A DNA stretch of 64,000 bases from assembly GCF_002312815.1 (NCBI RefSeq), contig NZ_NKQJ01000007.1, forward strand, positions 124,001-188,000. The letters are read 5' to 3'. The notes below the pieces were generated by a model that ran no database searches, was not told the origin of the DNA, and saw nothing but the letters and a program-made list of their open reading frames with translations. The translations under genes were made by a program, and so were the position numbers. The DNA is from Agaribacterium haliotis. GTDB taxonomy: Bacteria; Pseudomonadota; Gammaproteobacteria; Pseudomonadales; Cellvibrionaceae. Positions 18,467 through 28,700 of this stretch are shown here, in pieces; within the stretch, counting starts at the first letter, position 1, and each line of letters starts with the position of its first letter.

Positions 18467-19948
18467 TTAACCTTCATAGCGCTGAATGCTGTTTTGTGCG
18501 CCCGAACTCGGCGCTTCGCTAAGCAGCTGGGCCCACCAGCGCCGCATGCTGAGATGGTTGATTTTTTCCTTACTTAGTTTGCGCATCTTGGCTTTAGCAG
18601 CTTCGATATCACCATTGTTGGCCAGCTGCAGAGCCTGATAATAACTCAGTTCATTTTTGCTGCAGGCTTCGCCGCTAATACTTTTGAGTTCGGCTGTCGG
18701 TGTTCGATAGAGCTCGCTAAGTTCAGAAAAGCGCTGGCGCTCAGTTGTGCTCAGCTGCTGCTGTGAATACTGAAAAATCTCCCGGTAGTCTCGCTCCGAT
18801 AGCGCCAGTAAATAAAACGCGCTCAGATTAAAAACACTGCCGCGACTTTGTAGGTCGGCCACAAGAAAATTGTCGAGAAACTGCTCGGCCCGCTCCTGGC
18901 TTAAATCTTTTTGCCCCCGCAGTTCATACCAGAGTTTTAAGCTGCGATTGGCCGGGGTGTCGATGGCAGATTTTGGGTATTGATCAATTAATAAAAAAGC
19001 CTCGTCAAATTGAGACGAGAAAAACAAGGCGCTGTAGAGCGCGCGGACATTGTTGTTGTCCGGTTTTAGTTTATAGCTGCGCTGAGCTTCCATTAACGCC
19101 AGTGCGGGCATGCCGAGGGCGATGTAACTCTGGCTCGCCGCTAAACTGTAGCGGCTGTTTTGCGGCTGCTCGCGTGCGGCCAGGCTGAAATGATTGGCCG
19201 CTTGCTGCAGAAGTTGTTTTTCTGCGCCAGAGCAGCGCTTGGCAAAGGCCTGGCCGATATATATGCGGCCTTTTTCATAGGTGTATTGCGTGACCTTAGG
19301 GTTGAGATCTATGGCAATATCGATGCTGTGCAGGGCGTTGTTATACAGCTCTTGGCGTTTAAAGAGCTCGGCGCTGAATAGCCAGTTTTGACTGTTGGCC
19401 GGGTTTTGCTCGGTTGCTCTAAGCGCGTGCTCAAGTTGCGTGTCCAGGTTTTGCTGATTCCTCTGGGCTCGTCGGTAACTAACATAGGCCGGGCTTGCGA
19501 CCTCAGCTCGTGCCGCCGGGTGTAAACGGCGATATTGTTCCAACAGCGCAGCTTCGCTGATGCTGCTGTCATTGAGCGCAAGATCCAGCAGAGCTTGATA
19601 GTATTCGAGTCGATAACGGGCGTTGTGGGGCTGTGCACTTGTGGCGTATTCAAACTCTTTTACCGCGAGTTTGAGCTCGTCGATCGAACCGCTTTGCCCG
19701 AGCCAGCGCTGGTAGTGTTTGGCTGCGGATTCGGCGTAGGCGCCCGCGCTTTTTGGCTGTTTCTGTGGCTGAAGCTGACAGCCGCCAAGCATTGTCAGTG
19801 CTGTCAGCACAAACAGGCACAGGGCTTTTGGCCTCAGCTGGATAAGCTCTCTACGCTGTATGAGTTGCATGAGTTGTACCGGTTGCATAGCTTGCATGAA
19901 CTGCGTAACAGCTGTGATCGGGCGGACGTTGCGATACAAAACGTTCAC
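18467..19948 (-). CDS. TPR-rich lipoprotein, partner of the transglutaminase-like protein
   Basis: The 493-residue product overlaps the upstream gene by 4 bases (ATGA), implying translational coupling. A lipobox LGGC lies at residue 57, unusually far from the start: residues 16-31 are five x-x-Q triplets encoded by a 9-bp tandem repeat (19858-19911), placed before the hydrophobic core. An internal start at M27 would give a normal lipoprotein signal, but has no ribosome site. The rest is helical with TPR-like repeats (NPANSQNWL, NPKVTQYTYE, QPQNSRYSLA, KPDNNNVRAL). Function unknown; likely a periplasmic scaffold. Confidence 0.75.
   Translation of the reverse strand: MNVLYRNVRPITAVTQFMQAMQPVQLMQLIQRRELIQLRPKALCLFVLTALTMLGGCQLQPQKQPKSAGAYAESAAKHYQRWLGQSGSIDELKLAVKEFEYATSAQPHNARYRLEYYQALLDLALNDSSISEAALLEQYRRLHPAARAEVASPAYVSYRRAQRNQQNLDTQLEHALRATEQNPANSQNWLFSAELFKRQELYNNALHSIDIAIDLNPKVTQYTYEKGRIYIGQAFAKRCSGAEKQLLQQAANHFSLAAREQPQNSRYSLAASQSYIALGMPALALMEAQRSYKLKPDNNNVRALYSALFFSSQFDEAFLLIDQYPKSAIDTPANRSLKLWYELRGQKDLSQERAEQFLDNFLVADLQSRGSVFNLSAFYLLALSERDYREIFQYSQQQLSTTERQRFSELSELYRTPTAELKSISGEACSKNELSYYQALQLANNGDIEAAKAKMRKLSKEKINHLSMRRWWAQLLSEAPSSGAQNSIQRYEG
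19858..19911. repeat. 9-bp tandem repeat inside the lipoprotein signal region
   Basis: Six imperfect 9-base units of the type GCATGAGTT run through the 5' end of the minus-strand lipoprotein gene and encode a run of x-x-Q triplets. Confidence 0.6.
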
Positions 19949-22149
19949 GGCTGGTAACCCAGGTCCTCAGCCTTGGCAAATGACGTAGCGCTATTTTCGA
20001 TCTGCGAGTTAAAGCCTTGGGTGAGGCCGAGTACATACCAGGCTTCGCCATTTTGCTGCTGCGTCGCAACGGCTTGTTCGGCGCTGTTAAGGGCTTCACT
20101 AAAGCGGCCGGCTTCAAGCAGAGCTCGCGCTTGGGCAATTAAGCCCGGCGCTGTTCTGACCGCACTCGGCAGGGGTTCTGCTGCTTCCGCAAAGCTATTG
20201 CTGCTGTCTTCGAGCATTTTTACCAGCCATACAGGGCGCTGATCCAAAGCTTGCACGGCCTGGTAGTAGTCGCGATAGTCGGCCGCAGATAAGTCGAGCT
20301 CGTTTTTGCGAAAATCAAGTTCAAGCTTTAGTTGTTGGCCCTGTTGTTCACTGTGGTGATCTAGCGTAAACCACGGTGTGGCTAATGTGTCGGCGCTTTG
20401 CACCAGCGCCGGCAAGTAGTTTTTATCGGCTTCAAAGTTCAGATGCATGCCGAGGCTGTAACCGTGCGGCTCATAAAACGGCCATCTGCGCGATTCGGGC
20501 AGCGGCAGGCTGCTATAGCTGGAGAATAAGCGCAGCATCTGCGCCATGCTTGCCGCGTATTCGTCGAACTCAGTATCCCTTGTAAAACTGTAAGTAGCTT
20601 TGATAAGTACCGGTTTAAATAGCTCGTCGCTGTAAAGCAGCTGCGTTTCCATGCTGTCGTAGTTTGAAAACAAGCTGCCCATATATTGGTTCAGCGCGTT
20701 TTTTTTGTCGGAGTTGTGCGTCCACCAGCTGCGTGTATTCTGTTCGAGACTGCCGCTGAGTTTGATTTCCACATCGACTACTTGTTTAAGTTGATCGCGG
20801 CGGTAGTGAGCGCTCAGCTCGGCGCGATTTTCGCCAAGTTCCGGCATGTTTATTAGCTTGCCACCTTCGCCGTTGACGATCAGCACGTTCTGGCCTTTAA
20901 GGTAATTGCTGACCCCCGGAAAGAGCGCGCGGTCGCCGGTGCTGTCCATCCAGCGCAGCGTCGCGCGTGCATCGCTAATGTGCACAATCATGTGATCAAA
21001 AATCAGTGCGACAAGTTCGGTGTCGGATTGGCCGGCGTTGGGTGTTTCAATCAGGGCAGGGTAGGCTTCGACACCGAGCTGTTTTAACAGCGCCAGCGCC
21101 AGTACGGTTTGATCTTTGCAGTCTCCGTAGCTCGCGTCGATTACCTTATCCGGGAAGTGAGGTTCGTAGCCGCCGCGCCCGAGGTGGGCAAATACGTAGC
21201 GCACATTGTTTTGCAAGTAGGCGTAGACGGCTCGTATTTTATCGTCGACGCTGGCGTTTTCGGCAATTCCCAACTGCGCGGCTGTCGCGCGCAATTTATC
21301 GCTGGGCGCAAGCTTGTCGGCGACCTTGTGCCAGGTCCAGGCATCGACCAGTGACCAATCTTTTTGGTTGCTCAGCGTCAACGCGGGAATGATGCGTTTG
21401 GACGGCGGCATCCAGTCTTCGGCTTTGATTGCCGCGACGTCGCTGAGTTGCCAGCGGTAGTGCGTAACAGCGCCGCGGCTGCGTTTTGTGTTTTTGCCAT
21501 CAAAGCCCGCTTGAGTTTGCCAGTACAGTGGCTGATTTTTGGGCGCGCTGATATCGAAGTCGTAGTGGTGAACAAAGTCGGCGCGCCAGCTGTCGTTGCC
21601 GGCGGTGCTCTGAAACCAGTGCGGTGTTGCGCTGGTGGCATAGAGGCCCGGCAGAGCGATGATTTTGCTTTTGCGCGAATACTGGAACTCCAACACGCTG
21701 CCCGGTTTAATGTCGGGCAGGCTAAAAACCAGCTCACTGCGATCGGAATAAAAATCCTGGCCGCCGCCGGTCACACGCCGCTGAATAGCGTCTTTGGCGA
21801 CGGCGCTGATAACGCCTTCGCTGTTGATGCTGTTGGCAAAGTCGAGCTCGAGTTCGCTGTAGTAGTGGTTGTAGGCAATAACGAGGCGGCCGTAGTCGCG
21901 CGCGGCATCTAAATCGTTGACACGCACACTGACATAACTGCGGCTGTGCCAGTGGCCGTCTTGCCCTAGCTCTACTTTATTAATGGCGTAAAGCACTTCC
22001 GCGCCGAGGCCTTTTTGCGCAATGTTTTGTTGTTGGGGCAGCGGCGGGGCCAGGCGCTCGTCTGCAACGAGCTGTGTTTGAGTGGCGGCAATACAGTTAG
22101 TCAAACCCAGCCAAAATATGAAGAGGCTTGAGACCAGTATGCGAATCAT
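19945..22149 (-). CDS. Periplasmic DUF3857 / transglutaminase-like protein with C-terminal TPR
   Basis: The 734-residue protein has a signal peptide (about 1-22, NCIAA), then a DUF3857 beta domain (about 50-220). A transglutaminase-like core (about 270-400) has the catalytic cysteine in YGDCKDQTVLAL and a histidine in DHMIVHI. A middle beta region and a C-terminal TPR pair (about 665-730) follow. DUF3857-transglutaminase proteins are common in Bacteroidetes and marine gammaproteobacteria, with no settled function. It is cotranscribed with the TPR lipoprotein, so the two probably form an envelope complex. Confidence 0.85.
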   Translation of the reverse strand: MIRILVSSLFIFWLGLTNCIAATQTQLVADERLAPPLPQQQNIAQKGLGAEVLYAINKVELGQDGHWHSRSYVSVRVNDLDAARDYGRLVIAYNHYYSELELDFANSINSEGVISAVAKDAIQRRVTGGGQDFYSDRSELVFSLPDIKPGSVLEFQYSRKSKIIALPGLYATSATPHWFQSTAGNDSWRADFVHHYDFDISAPKNQPLYWQTQAGFDGKNTKRSRGAVTHYRWQLSDVAAIKAEDWMPPSKRIIPALTLSNQKDWSLVDAWTWHKVADKLAPSDKLRATAAQLGIAENASVDDKIRAVYAYLQNNVRYVFAHLGRGGYEPHFPDKVIDASYGDCKDQTVLALALLKQLGVEAYPALIETPNAGQSDTELVALIFDHMIVHISDARATLRWMDSTGDRALFPGVSNYLKGQNVLIVNGEGGKLINMPELGENRAELSAHYRRDQLKQVVDVEIKLSGSLEQNTRSWWTHNSDKKNALNQYMGSLFSNYDSMETQLLYSDELFKPVLIKATYSFTRDTEFDEYAASMAQMLRLFSSYSSLPLPESRRWPFYEPHGYSLGMHLNFEADKNYLPALVQSADTLATPWFTLDHHSEQQGQQLKLELDFRKNELDLSAADYRDYYQAVQALDQRPVWLVKMLEDSSNSFAEAAEPLPSAVRTAPGLIAQARALLEAGRFSEALNSAEQAVATQQQNGEAWYVLGLTQGFNSQIENSATSFAKAEDLGYQP

Positions 22150-22382
22150 AGGACTTCTCGTGGTTAGCGTGTTGCAGATGTCGATGCCGCCGTCGTTGCG
22201 CTAGATGCTGGCTAAGTTGCTGTGGCTTACTAAGTTTTTGGGCTTATAAGTTCTTGGGCTTAAATGCTAACGCTGCCGGCTTGTTTAGTTTTTAGACCGG
22301 CGCAGACAATACCAGAAAGCATTGGCGTGACAAACTGTTGGCCTCGAGTCTTTCGACAGTGGTCTCAGAGGGGCTTTATCGC

Positions 22383-22388
22383 TATAAT
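22383..22388 (+). promoter_or_regulatory. Probable -10 box of argG
   Basis: A perfect TATAAT lies 47 bases before the argG ATG. No good -35 hexamer is found at 16-18 bases upstream, so an activator may be needed. Confidence 0.4.
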
Positions 22389-22435
22389 CCGCGCCGCATA
22401 AGACTTTGTACAATATTTGAACTTGTGGGGTGGCG

Positions 22436-23665
22436 ATGTCCTCTTCAGTAAAAAAAGTCGTGCTCGCTTATAGTGGCGGCCTCGACACGTCGGTCATTGT
22501 TAAATGGCTTCAAGAAACCTACAACTGCGAAGTTGTAACCTTCACTGCCGATATCGGCCAGGGTGAAGAGGTTGAACCGGCGCGCGCCAAAGCCGAAGCG
22601 CTCGGCGTTAAAGAAATTTATATCGACGATTTGCGTGAAGAGTTTGTTCGCGACTACGTATTCCCGATGTTTCGCTCCAATGCCATTTATGAAGGCGAAT
22701 ATTTGCTGGGTACCTCCATTGCCCGGCCACTTATTGCCAAGCGCCTGATCGAAATCGCCAATGAGACCGGCGCCGATGCAATCAGTCACGGCGCAACCGG
22801 TAAAGGCAATGACCAGGTTCGTTTTGAACTTGGCGCCTATGCCTTAAAACCCGGTATTCAAGTGATTGCGCCGTGGCGCGAATGGGATTTGAGCTCGCGC
22901 GAAACGCTGATGGCCTATTGTGAAGAGCACAATATTCCGGTCGACTTTGCCAACGCAAAGAAAAAGTCGCCGTATTCTATGGATGCCAACTTGCTGCATA
23001 TCAGCTACGAAGGCGATTTGTTAGAAGATCCGTGGAACGAAGCCGAAGAGGATATGTGGCGTTGGTCGGTGGCCCCTGAAGCGGCGCCGGACAAAGCTGA
23101 ATACCTTGAGATCTCTTTCCGTAACGGCGATCCGGTTGCCATCGACGGTGTTGAAATGAGCCCGGCAACTTTGCTTGAGGCCTTAAATAAGCGCGGCGGT
23201 GCCAACGGTGTCGGCCGTTTGGACATCGTTGAAAACCGCTATGTCGGTATGAAAAGCCGCGGCTGTTATGAAACCCCTGGCGGTACGATTTTGCTCAAGG
23301 CGCGCCGCGCCATTGAGAGCCTGTGCTTAGATCGCGAAGCTGCACACTTAAAAGACAGCATCATGCCGAAGTATGCCGAGCTGGTTTACAACGGTTACTG
23401 GTGGAGCCCAGAGCGCAAAATGTTGCAGGCCTTGATCGACGAGAGCCAAAACGTTGTCAATGGCGATGTGCGCGTCAAACTCTATAAAGGTGCGGTCAGT
23501 GTGGTTGGTCGCCGCTCCGATGACAGTTTGTTTGACGAGAAAATAGCGACCTTTGAAGACGACGCCGGCGCCTACAATCAGAAAGACGCCGAGGGTTTTA
23601 TCAAACTGAACTCGCTGCGCTTGCGTATTGCTTCGCAGAAAGGTCGCGATTTACTCGACGACTAA
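22436..23665 (+). CDS. argG: Argininosuccinate synthase
   Basis: The ATG at 22436 is chosen over the in-frame GTG at 22430, because GGGG (22427-22430) serves as ribosome site; this gives 409 residues. The enzyme joins citrulline and aspartate with ATP in arginine synthesis. The N-type PP-loop AYSGGLDTS is at residues 10-18. The conserved [13 protein letters not shown] and [13 protein letters not shown] segments are intact, as in the short (type I) class of ArgG. It is monocistronic. Confidence 0.97.
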   Translation: MSSSVKKVVLAYSGGLDTSVIVKWLQETYNCEVVTFTADIGQGEEVEPARAKAEALGVKEIYIDDLREEFVRDYVFPMFRSNAIYEGEYLLGTSIARPLIAKRLIEIANETGADAISHGATGKGNDQVRFELGAYALKPGIQVIAPWREWDLSSRETLMAYCEEHNIPVDFANAKKKSPYSMDANLLHISYEGDLLEDPWNEAEEDMWRWSVAPEAAPDKAEYLEISFRNGDPVAIDGVEMSPATLLEALNKRGGANGVGRLDIVENRYVGMKSRGCYETPGGTILLKARRAIESLCLDREAAHLKDSIMPKYAELVYNGYWWSPERKMLQALIDESQNVVNGDVRVKLYKGAVSVVGRRSDDSLFDEKIATFEDDAGAYNQKDAEGFIKLNSLRLRIASQKGRDLLDD

Positions 23666-23691
23666 CGGCGTAAACAGGCAGCAAGATGCAC

Positions 23692-23705
23692 TTGATTAAG
23701 ATCAA
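23692..23705 (+). promoter_or_regulatory. FNR/Anr box upstream of ccoN
   Basis: TTGAT-TAAG-ATCAA is a perfect match to the FNR-type consensus TTGAT-N4-ATCAA. TATTTA at 23723-23728 can serve as -10, placing the box centre near -40 as in class II FNR promoters. This predicts activation of the oxidase cluster when oxygen falls. The leader to ccoN is then about 180 nt. Confidence 0.88.
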
Positions 23706-23917
23706 AAAAATCGAGTGCGTCTTATTTATAGTTGCTGCAAAATGGCGCCCGCTTCGTCGACCGCACTTGCTTTGCTTGGTGTGAGTTGAGAGGCTAGCCA
23801 TATCCCACCGCTGCTGGCCGGGGCACGAAGCCCCGACGCTTAGGCCGCGGTTTATTTACTTTGGTGGCCGCAAGGCGCTTACAAAACAATTATTAATCTA
23901 AAACCTGGGAAGTTGAT

Positions 23918-25360
23918 ATGACGAGTGAAGCATCTGCTGCTCAATCTGAAGTCACATACAACTACGATGTGGTGCGTAAATTTACTGTTATGACAGTAAT
24001 CTGGGGCATTGTCGGCATGGCCGTCGGTGTGCTGCTCGCCGCTCAGTTGGTCTGGCCTGAGCTCAATGACATTCTGCAACCTTATACGCACTTTGGCCGC
24101 TTGCGCCCTCTGCATACCAATGCAGTTATTTTTGCTTTTGGTGGCTGTGCGCTGTTCGCGACCTCGTATTATGTGGTGCAGCGAACTTGTCAGGCCAAGC
24201 TTTGGGGCGGCCCCTTAATCCCGTTTACGTTTTGGGGCTGGCAGTTAGTCATTGTTTTGGCTGCCATCACCTTGCCTATGGGTTATACCTCGGCCAAAGA
24301 ATACGCCGAGCTTGAATGGCCCATCGACATTCTTATTACCCTGGTTTGGGTTGCCTACGCGGCCGTGTTTTTTGGCACCATCGTCAAGCGCAAGACTTCC
24401 CACATCTATGTTGCAAACTGGTTCTTTGGTGCCTTTATTGTCACCGTAGCCGTGCTGCACGTGGTGAACTCGATGGCGGTTCCCGTTGCCGGTATGTTGA
24501 AGTCTTATTCTATGTACGCAGGTGCTATGGATGCGATGATCCAGTGGTGGTACGGTCACAATGCGGTCGGTTTCTTCCTGACTGCGGGCTTTCTCGGCAT
24601 TATGTACTACTTCGTACCTAAGCAAGCCGAGCGCCCGGTTTACTCTTACCAGCTGTCCATCGTTCACTTCTGGGCGCTGATTTCTATCTACGTTTGGGCC
24701 GGTGCTCACCACCTGCACTACAGTGCTCTGCCAGACTGGGCTCAGACCCTCGGCATGGTTATGTCGCTGATCCTCTTGGCGCCTAGCTGGGGCGGCATGA
24801 TCAACGGTGTGCTGACATTAAGTGGCGCGTGGCACAAACTGCGCACCGATCCTACTTTGCGTTTCCTGGTTGTCTCGCTGTCTTTTTACGGTATGTCTAC
24901 CTTCGAAGGCCCGATGATGTCGATCAAGACTGTCAACGCGCTGAGCCACAACACCGACTGGACCATCGGTCACGTACACTCCGGCGCCTTAGGCTGGGTG
25001 GCGATGATTTCTATCGGTGCTTGTTACCACCTGATTCCTCACCTGTTTAATCGCAAAGAGATGTGGTCTGTACCACTGGTTAATGTTCACTTCTGGTTGG
25101 CAACTATCGGTACTGTGCTGTACATCGCTTCTATGTGGGTAAACGGCCTGCTGCAAGGTCTGATGTGGCGCGCCTTTAACAGCGATGGCTCGCTGACTTA
25201 CAGCTTTGTTGAGTCTCTGGAAGCGAGCTACCCGGGGTACTTTGTGCGCTTTGTTGGCGGTGCGTTTTTCCTCGCCGGTATGGTACTGATGGCTTACAAC
25301 ATGTACCGCACCATCGAAGACGACAAAAAAGAAGCAGCGCCTGCTGCGCAAGCGGCTTAA
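23918..25360 (+). CDS. ccoN: cbb3-type cytochrome c oxidase subunit I
   Basis: The 480-residue, 12-helix catalytic subunit of the proton-pumping cbb3 oxidase carries low-spin haem b and the b3-CuB centre. Histidine ligands are seen in [31 protein letters not shown] and [12 protein letters not shown]. High oxygen affinity makes this the oxidase for microaerobic growth. It is the first gene of ccoNOQP, preceded by an FNR box; the ATG has TGGGAAG upstream. Confidence 0.97.
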   Translation: MTSEASAAQSEVTYNYDVVRKFTVMTVIWGIVGMAVGVLLAAQLVWPELNDILQPYTHFGRLRPLHTNAVIFAFGGCALFATSYYVVQRTCQAKLWGGPLIPFTFWGWQLVIVLAAITLPMGYTSAKEYAELEWPIDILITLVWVAYAAVFFGTIVKRKTSHIYVANWFFGAFIVTVAVLHVVNSMAVPVAGMLKSYSMYAGAMDAMIQWWYGHNAVGFFLTAGFLGIMYYFVPKQAERPVYSYQLSIVHFWALISIYVWAGAHHLHYSALPDWAQTLGMVMSLILLAPSWGGMINGVLTLSGAWHKLRTDPTLRFLVVSLSFYGMSTFEGPMMSIKTVNALSHNTDWTIGHVHSGALGWVAMISIGACYHLIPHLFNRKEMWSVPLVNVHFWLATIGTVLYIASMWVNGLLQGLMWRAFNSDGSLTYSFVESLEASYPGYFVRFVGGAFFLAGMVLMAYNMYRTIEDDKKEAAPAAQAA

Positions 25361-25376
25361 GAGGGAAGACTGATCA

Positions 25377-25988
25377 ATGAAAAATCATGACATCGTCGAA
25401 AAGAATATCGGCCTGTTGGTATTGCTGACGGTCTTTGCGATCAGCTTTGGTGCCCTGGTTGAAATCGTGCCTCAGTTTTACCTGAAGGAAACCACTGAGC
25501 CGGTTGAGGGTTTAAAACCTTTAAGTGCGGTTGAGCTCGAAGGTCGCGATATTTACATTCGCGAAGGCTGCCACGTGTGTCACACGCAGATGGTTCGCCC
25601 ACTTCGCGCTGAAGTTGAGCGCTATGGTCACTACAGTGTCGCCGGTGAAAGTGTTTATGAGCACCCGTTCTTGTGGGGCTCTAAGCGCACCGGGCCAGAC
25701 CTCGCCCGTGTAGGCGGCCGTTACTCTGACACCTGGCACAAAGCGCATTTGTACAACCCGCGCAATGTTGTGCCCGAGTCAAATATGCCGGAATTCCCTT
25801 GGTTGTTTGATGCCGTGCTCGATGGTGAGCACACTGGCGCCAAGATGAAAGCCCTGCGCTCGGTCGGTGTTCCATATACCGATGACGACATTGCAGGCGC
25901 TCAAGCTGCAGTTAAAGGCACTACGGAGATCGATGCTCTGGTGGCCTATTTGCAGCAACTTGGCACCTTGCTGACTCACAAGCGTTAA
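25377..25988 (+). CDS. ccoO: cbb3-type cytochrome c oxidase subunit II (mono-haem)
   Basis: The 203-residue protein has one N-terminal membrane anchor (about residues 10-30) and a periplasmic cytochrome c domain with a single CHVCH haem site (about residue 66). Methionine ligands are likely in SNMPEFPW. It passes electrons from CcoP to CcoN. Start ATG with GAGGGAAG; 16 bases after ccoN. Confidence 0.96.
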   Translation: MKNHDIVEKNIGLLVLLTVFAISFGALVEIVPQFYLKETTEPVEGLKPLSAVELEGRDIYIREGCHVCHTQMVRPLRAEVERYGHYSVAGESVYEHPFLWGSKRTGPDLARVGGRYSDTWHKAHLYNPRNVVPESNMPEFPWLFDAVLDGEHTGAKMKALRSVGVPYTDDDIAGAQAAVKGTTEIDALVAYLQQLGTLLTHKR

Positions 25989-25990
25989 GC

Positions 25991-26179
25991 ATGGACATTA
26001 ATACCGTTCGCGGCCTGTCGACCGTTTTTGTTTTTCTCGCCTTTATCGGTGTGTGCTGGTGGGCGTTTAGCCCCAAGCGCAAGAAAAAATTTGACGAGGC
26101 CGCAAATCTGCCATTTGCAGATGACGAACAATCACAACAAAGCGCTCGCAAAGAGAGCGAGCAGCATAGGGGCGAATAA
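25991..26179 (+). CDS. ccoQ: cbb3 oxidase small subunit (FixQ/CcoQ)
   Basis: This 62-residue protein has one transmembrane helix (about 8-27) followed by a charged cytosolic tail with the typical S-P-K-R-K-K stop-transfer run. CcoQ stabilises the assembled oxidase. It lies 2 bases after ccoO and 2 bases before ccoP. Confidence 0.93.
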   Translation: MDINTVRGLSTVFVFLAFIGVCWWAFSPKRKKKFDEAANLPFADDEQSQQSARKESEQHRGE

Positions 26180-26181
26180 AC

Positions 26182-27075
26182 ATGAGTACATTTTGGAGCC
26201 TGTGGATCATTGTCTTAACCCTGGCTTGTTTAGCCTTGGTTATCTGGGTGCTTTTTGCCAACCGCAAAGTCGCGGTGCGCGACGACCAAGATCCTGAAAA
26301 CCGCACAACTGGCCACGTTTACGATGGCATTGAAGAATACGACAACCCGCTGCCGCGCTGGTGGTTCAATATGTTTATTGCCACCTTGATTTTTGGCGCG
26401 ATCTGGCTGCTACTTTACCCGGGGCTCGGCTCGTGGAAGGGCCTGCTCGGCTGGACCTCGGTCGGCGAATTAAAAGCCGATCAGGAAAAAGCACTGGCCA
26501 GCTATGAGCAGAGCTACGGTGTGTTTAACCAAATGAGCGTCGAAGAGCTGATCGACAACCCCAAAGCGATGAAAATGGGCGCGCGCCTGTTCGCCAACAA
26601 CTGCGCGGTTTGTCACGGTGCGGATGCCGGCGGTAACTTTGGTTTCCCCGATTTAAGTGACGGCGATTGGCTCTACGGCGGCAAGCCCGAACAAATTCGC
26701 GACAGCATTACCAATGGCCGCAACGGCGCCATGCCGCCGTGGGGTGCTATTCTCGGCGAAGCAAAAGTGGCCCAGGTTGCCGACTACGTGTTGAGCCTTA
26801 GCGGTGCCGAGCACGACGCTGCGTCAGCTGCTGACGGCGCCAGTGTTTTTGCGCAAAACTGTGCCGCTTGCCACGGTGCCGATGGCAAAGGCATGCACGC
26901 TTTGGGCGCGCCTAATTTAACCGACGATATCTGGCTCTACGACGGCAGTCGCGAAGGCATTATGCACAGCGTTCGCAACGGCCGCGCAAACCAGATGCCC
27001 GCGCAAAAAGACCTGCTGCGTGAAGATAAAATTCACGTGTTGACGGCGTATGTGTATTCGCTGTCTCAGGAATAA
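26182..27075 (+). CDS. ccoP: cbb3-type cytochrome c oxidase subunit III (di-haem)
   Basis: The 297-residue subunit has two N-terminal helices (about 5-25 and 57-78). Two cytochrome c domains follow, with CAVCH (about residue 139) and CAACH (about 225), and MPPW / MPAQ methionine ligands. It accepts electrons from the bc1 complex or soluble cytochrome c. AGGGGCG precedes the ATG. A hairpin follows, separating the structural genes from ccoGHIS. Confidence 0.96.
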   Translation: MSTFWSLWIIVLTLACLALVIWVLFANRKVAVRDDQDPENRTTGHVYDGIEEYDNPLPRWWFNMFIATLIFGAIWLLLYPGLGSWKGLLGWTSVGELKADQEKALASYEQSYGVFNQMSVEELIDNPKAMKMGARLFANNCAVCHGADAGGNFGFPDLSDGDWLYGGKPEQIRDSITNGRNGAMPPWGAILGEAKVAQVADYVLSLSGAEHDAASAADGASVFAQNCAACHGADGKGMHALGAPNLTDDIWLYDGSREGIMHSVRNGRANQMPAQKDLLREDKIHVLTAYVYSLSQE

Positions 27076-27094
27076 ACAAGGTTAGAGATTGTCT

Positions 27095-27116
27095 GGGCCG
27101 CCTTATGCGGCCCTTT
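27095..27116 (+). terminator. Hairpin between ccoP and ccoG
   Basis: GGGCCGC (27095-27101), loop CTTAT, GCGGCCC (27107-27113), TTT. The short T-run suggests partial termination, so ccoNOQP would be made in excess over the assembly genes. Confidence 0.7.
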
Positions 27117-27239
27117 CTTGTTTAGGCTTATTCGTATCTCAATCAAGCCAAGTCTTGATTAAATAAGTCGGTCGCGTGCAGCGGCCACGCCCGCTGCGCC
27201 TGATCGCTAAAGCAACATGCAACACTCGGAGTTGTATCT

Positions 27240-28679
27240 GTGAGCGACACCAACGGCAAAGACAAAAAAAATACTGATAGTGAGATTCGTTACGTCAATG
27301 TTTACGAATCCGAAGCTAAGATTTATACCCGCAAAATTGGCGGTTTCTTCGCCAATATTCGCCGCTACACCGGCCTGCCATTAATTGCTGCATTTTTAAT
27401 CCTGCCGTGGTTAGTTATCGACGGTCGCCCGGCGGTGTTTTTTGATCTTCCAACTCGCCAGTTTCACATCTTGTGGATGACCTTCTGGCCCCAGGATTTT
27501 ATGCTGTTGGCCTGGGTTTTGATTATCGCCGCGTTTTTATTGTTCACGGTAACGGTATTGTTTGGCCGGGTGTGGTGCGGTTTTACCTGCCCGCAAACCG
27601 TGTGGACCTTGATGTACATTGCTGTTGGTCACTTTTTTGAAGGCGACAGGAACAAGCAGATCAAGCTCGACCAGCAGCCCTGGAGCTTTGAAAAAATTTG
27701 GCGCAAAGCCGGTAAACACTCAGTGTGGTTGCTGATTGCTTTTGTTACCGGCTTTACCTTTATTGGTTATTTTTATCCGGTTCGCGAATTGCTCATCGGT
27801 TTTGTGCCCATGCGCGATGCCGAAACCGGCATTATCGGTTTTTCAGCCCCGGCGCCGGCTATTTTCTGGACCTTGTTTTTCACCGGCATGACGTATTTAA
27901 ACGCCGGCTGGCTGCGCGAGCAGGTCTGCAAATATATGTGTCCGTACGCGCGCTTTCAGAGTGTTATGTACGACAAAGATACGCTGGCGGTGCTTTACAA
28001 TGAGAAGCGCGGTGAAAAGCGCGGGCCGCGCAAAAATAACAGTGATTATAAAAAAGAGGGGCTCGGCGATTGCATCGACTGCTCCTGGTGTGTGCAAGTG
28101 TGCCCGGTTGATATCGATATTCGCGACGGCGCCCAGTACGAGTGTATTAACTGCGGCCTGTGTGTCGATGCCTGCAATTCGGTAATGGACAAGCTCGGTT
28201 ACGAAAAGAACCTGATCAGTTTTACTTCCGAAGATGCCATCGAAACCGGCCATACAAAAGTTGTGCGCCTGAGGGTGGTTGCTTACGCACTTACGGTAGT
28301 GGCGATGATCAGTGCCTTTACTTATGTTTTGGCCAATCGCAGCCCGGTTGGTGTGGATGTTATTCGCGATCGTGGTGCGCGTCTGTACCGTGTTCGCGGC
28401 CCCGAGATTCAAAACGTCTACACCATAAAAATTAATAATATGGATAACGTCGCCCACAGCTATGATGTTGAGGTCGAAGGCAAGTACCCGTTTGAAGTGC
28501 GAAAATACCGGCCAATGCAAGTTGAAGCCGGCGAAGTGTTTACCGTGCCTTTACGTGTGGTTGTGGCTAAAAACGCTTTAAAAAGTGAAAAAAGTAAAAT
28601 GATGGTCACCGTTCGGTCGCGCGAAAACCCGGAAATAACTGCTCAGGAAGAGACCAACTTTATCGGCCCTGCGAAGTAG
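27240..28679 (+). CDS. ccoG: cbb3 oxidase assembly protein CcoG (membrane 4Fe-4S protein)
   Basis: Start is a GTG at 27240 with CGGAG at 27227-27231. The 479-residue protein has about five membrane helices. Two 4Fe-4S motifs (CIDCSWCVQVCP and CINCGLCVDAC, about residues 279-312) follow, then a periplasmic Ig-like C-terminal domain. CcoG reduces copper(II) for delivery to the CuB site of CcoN. It opens the assembly operon ccoGHIS. Confidence 0.96.
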   Translation: MSDTNGKDKKNTDSEIRYVNVYESEAKIYTRKIGGFFANIRRYTGLPLIAAFLILPWLVIDGRPAVFFDLPTRQFHILWMTFWPQDFMLLAWVLIIAAFLLFTVTVLFGRVWCGFTCPQTVWTLMYIAVGHFFEGDRNKQIKLDQQPWSFEKIWRKAGKHSVWLLIAFVTGFTFIGYFYPVRELLIGFVPMRDAETGIIGFSAPAPAIFWTLFFTGMTYLNAGWLREQVCKYMCPYARFQSVMYDKDTLAVLYNEKRGEKRGPRKNNSDYKKEGLGDCIDCSWCVQVCPVDIDIRDGAQYECINCGLCVDACNSVMDKLGYEKNLISFTSEDAIETGHTKVVRLRVVAYALTVVAMISAFTYVLANRSPVGVDVIRDRGARLYRVRGPEIQNVYTIKINNMDNVAHSYDVEVEGKYPFEVRKYRPMQVEAGEVFTVPLRVVVAKNALKSEKSKMMVTVRSRENPEITAQEETNFIGPAK

Positions 28680-28700
28680 GCCCTAAGAGAACAATTGAGC

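Noticed and set aside
27141-27160. AATCAAG-CCAAGT-CTTGATT as an FNR box for ccoG
   Set aside because: The half-sites are in reverse order (ATCAA before TTGAT) with a 6-base gap, so it does not fit TTGAT-N4-ATCAA.
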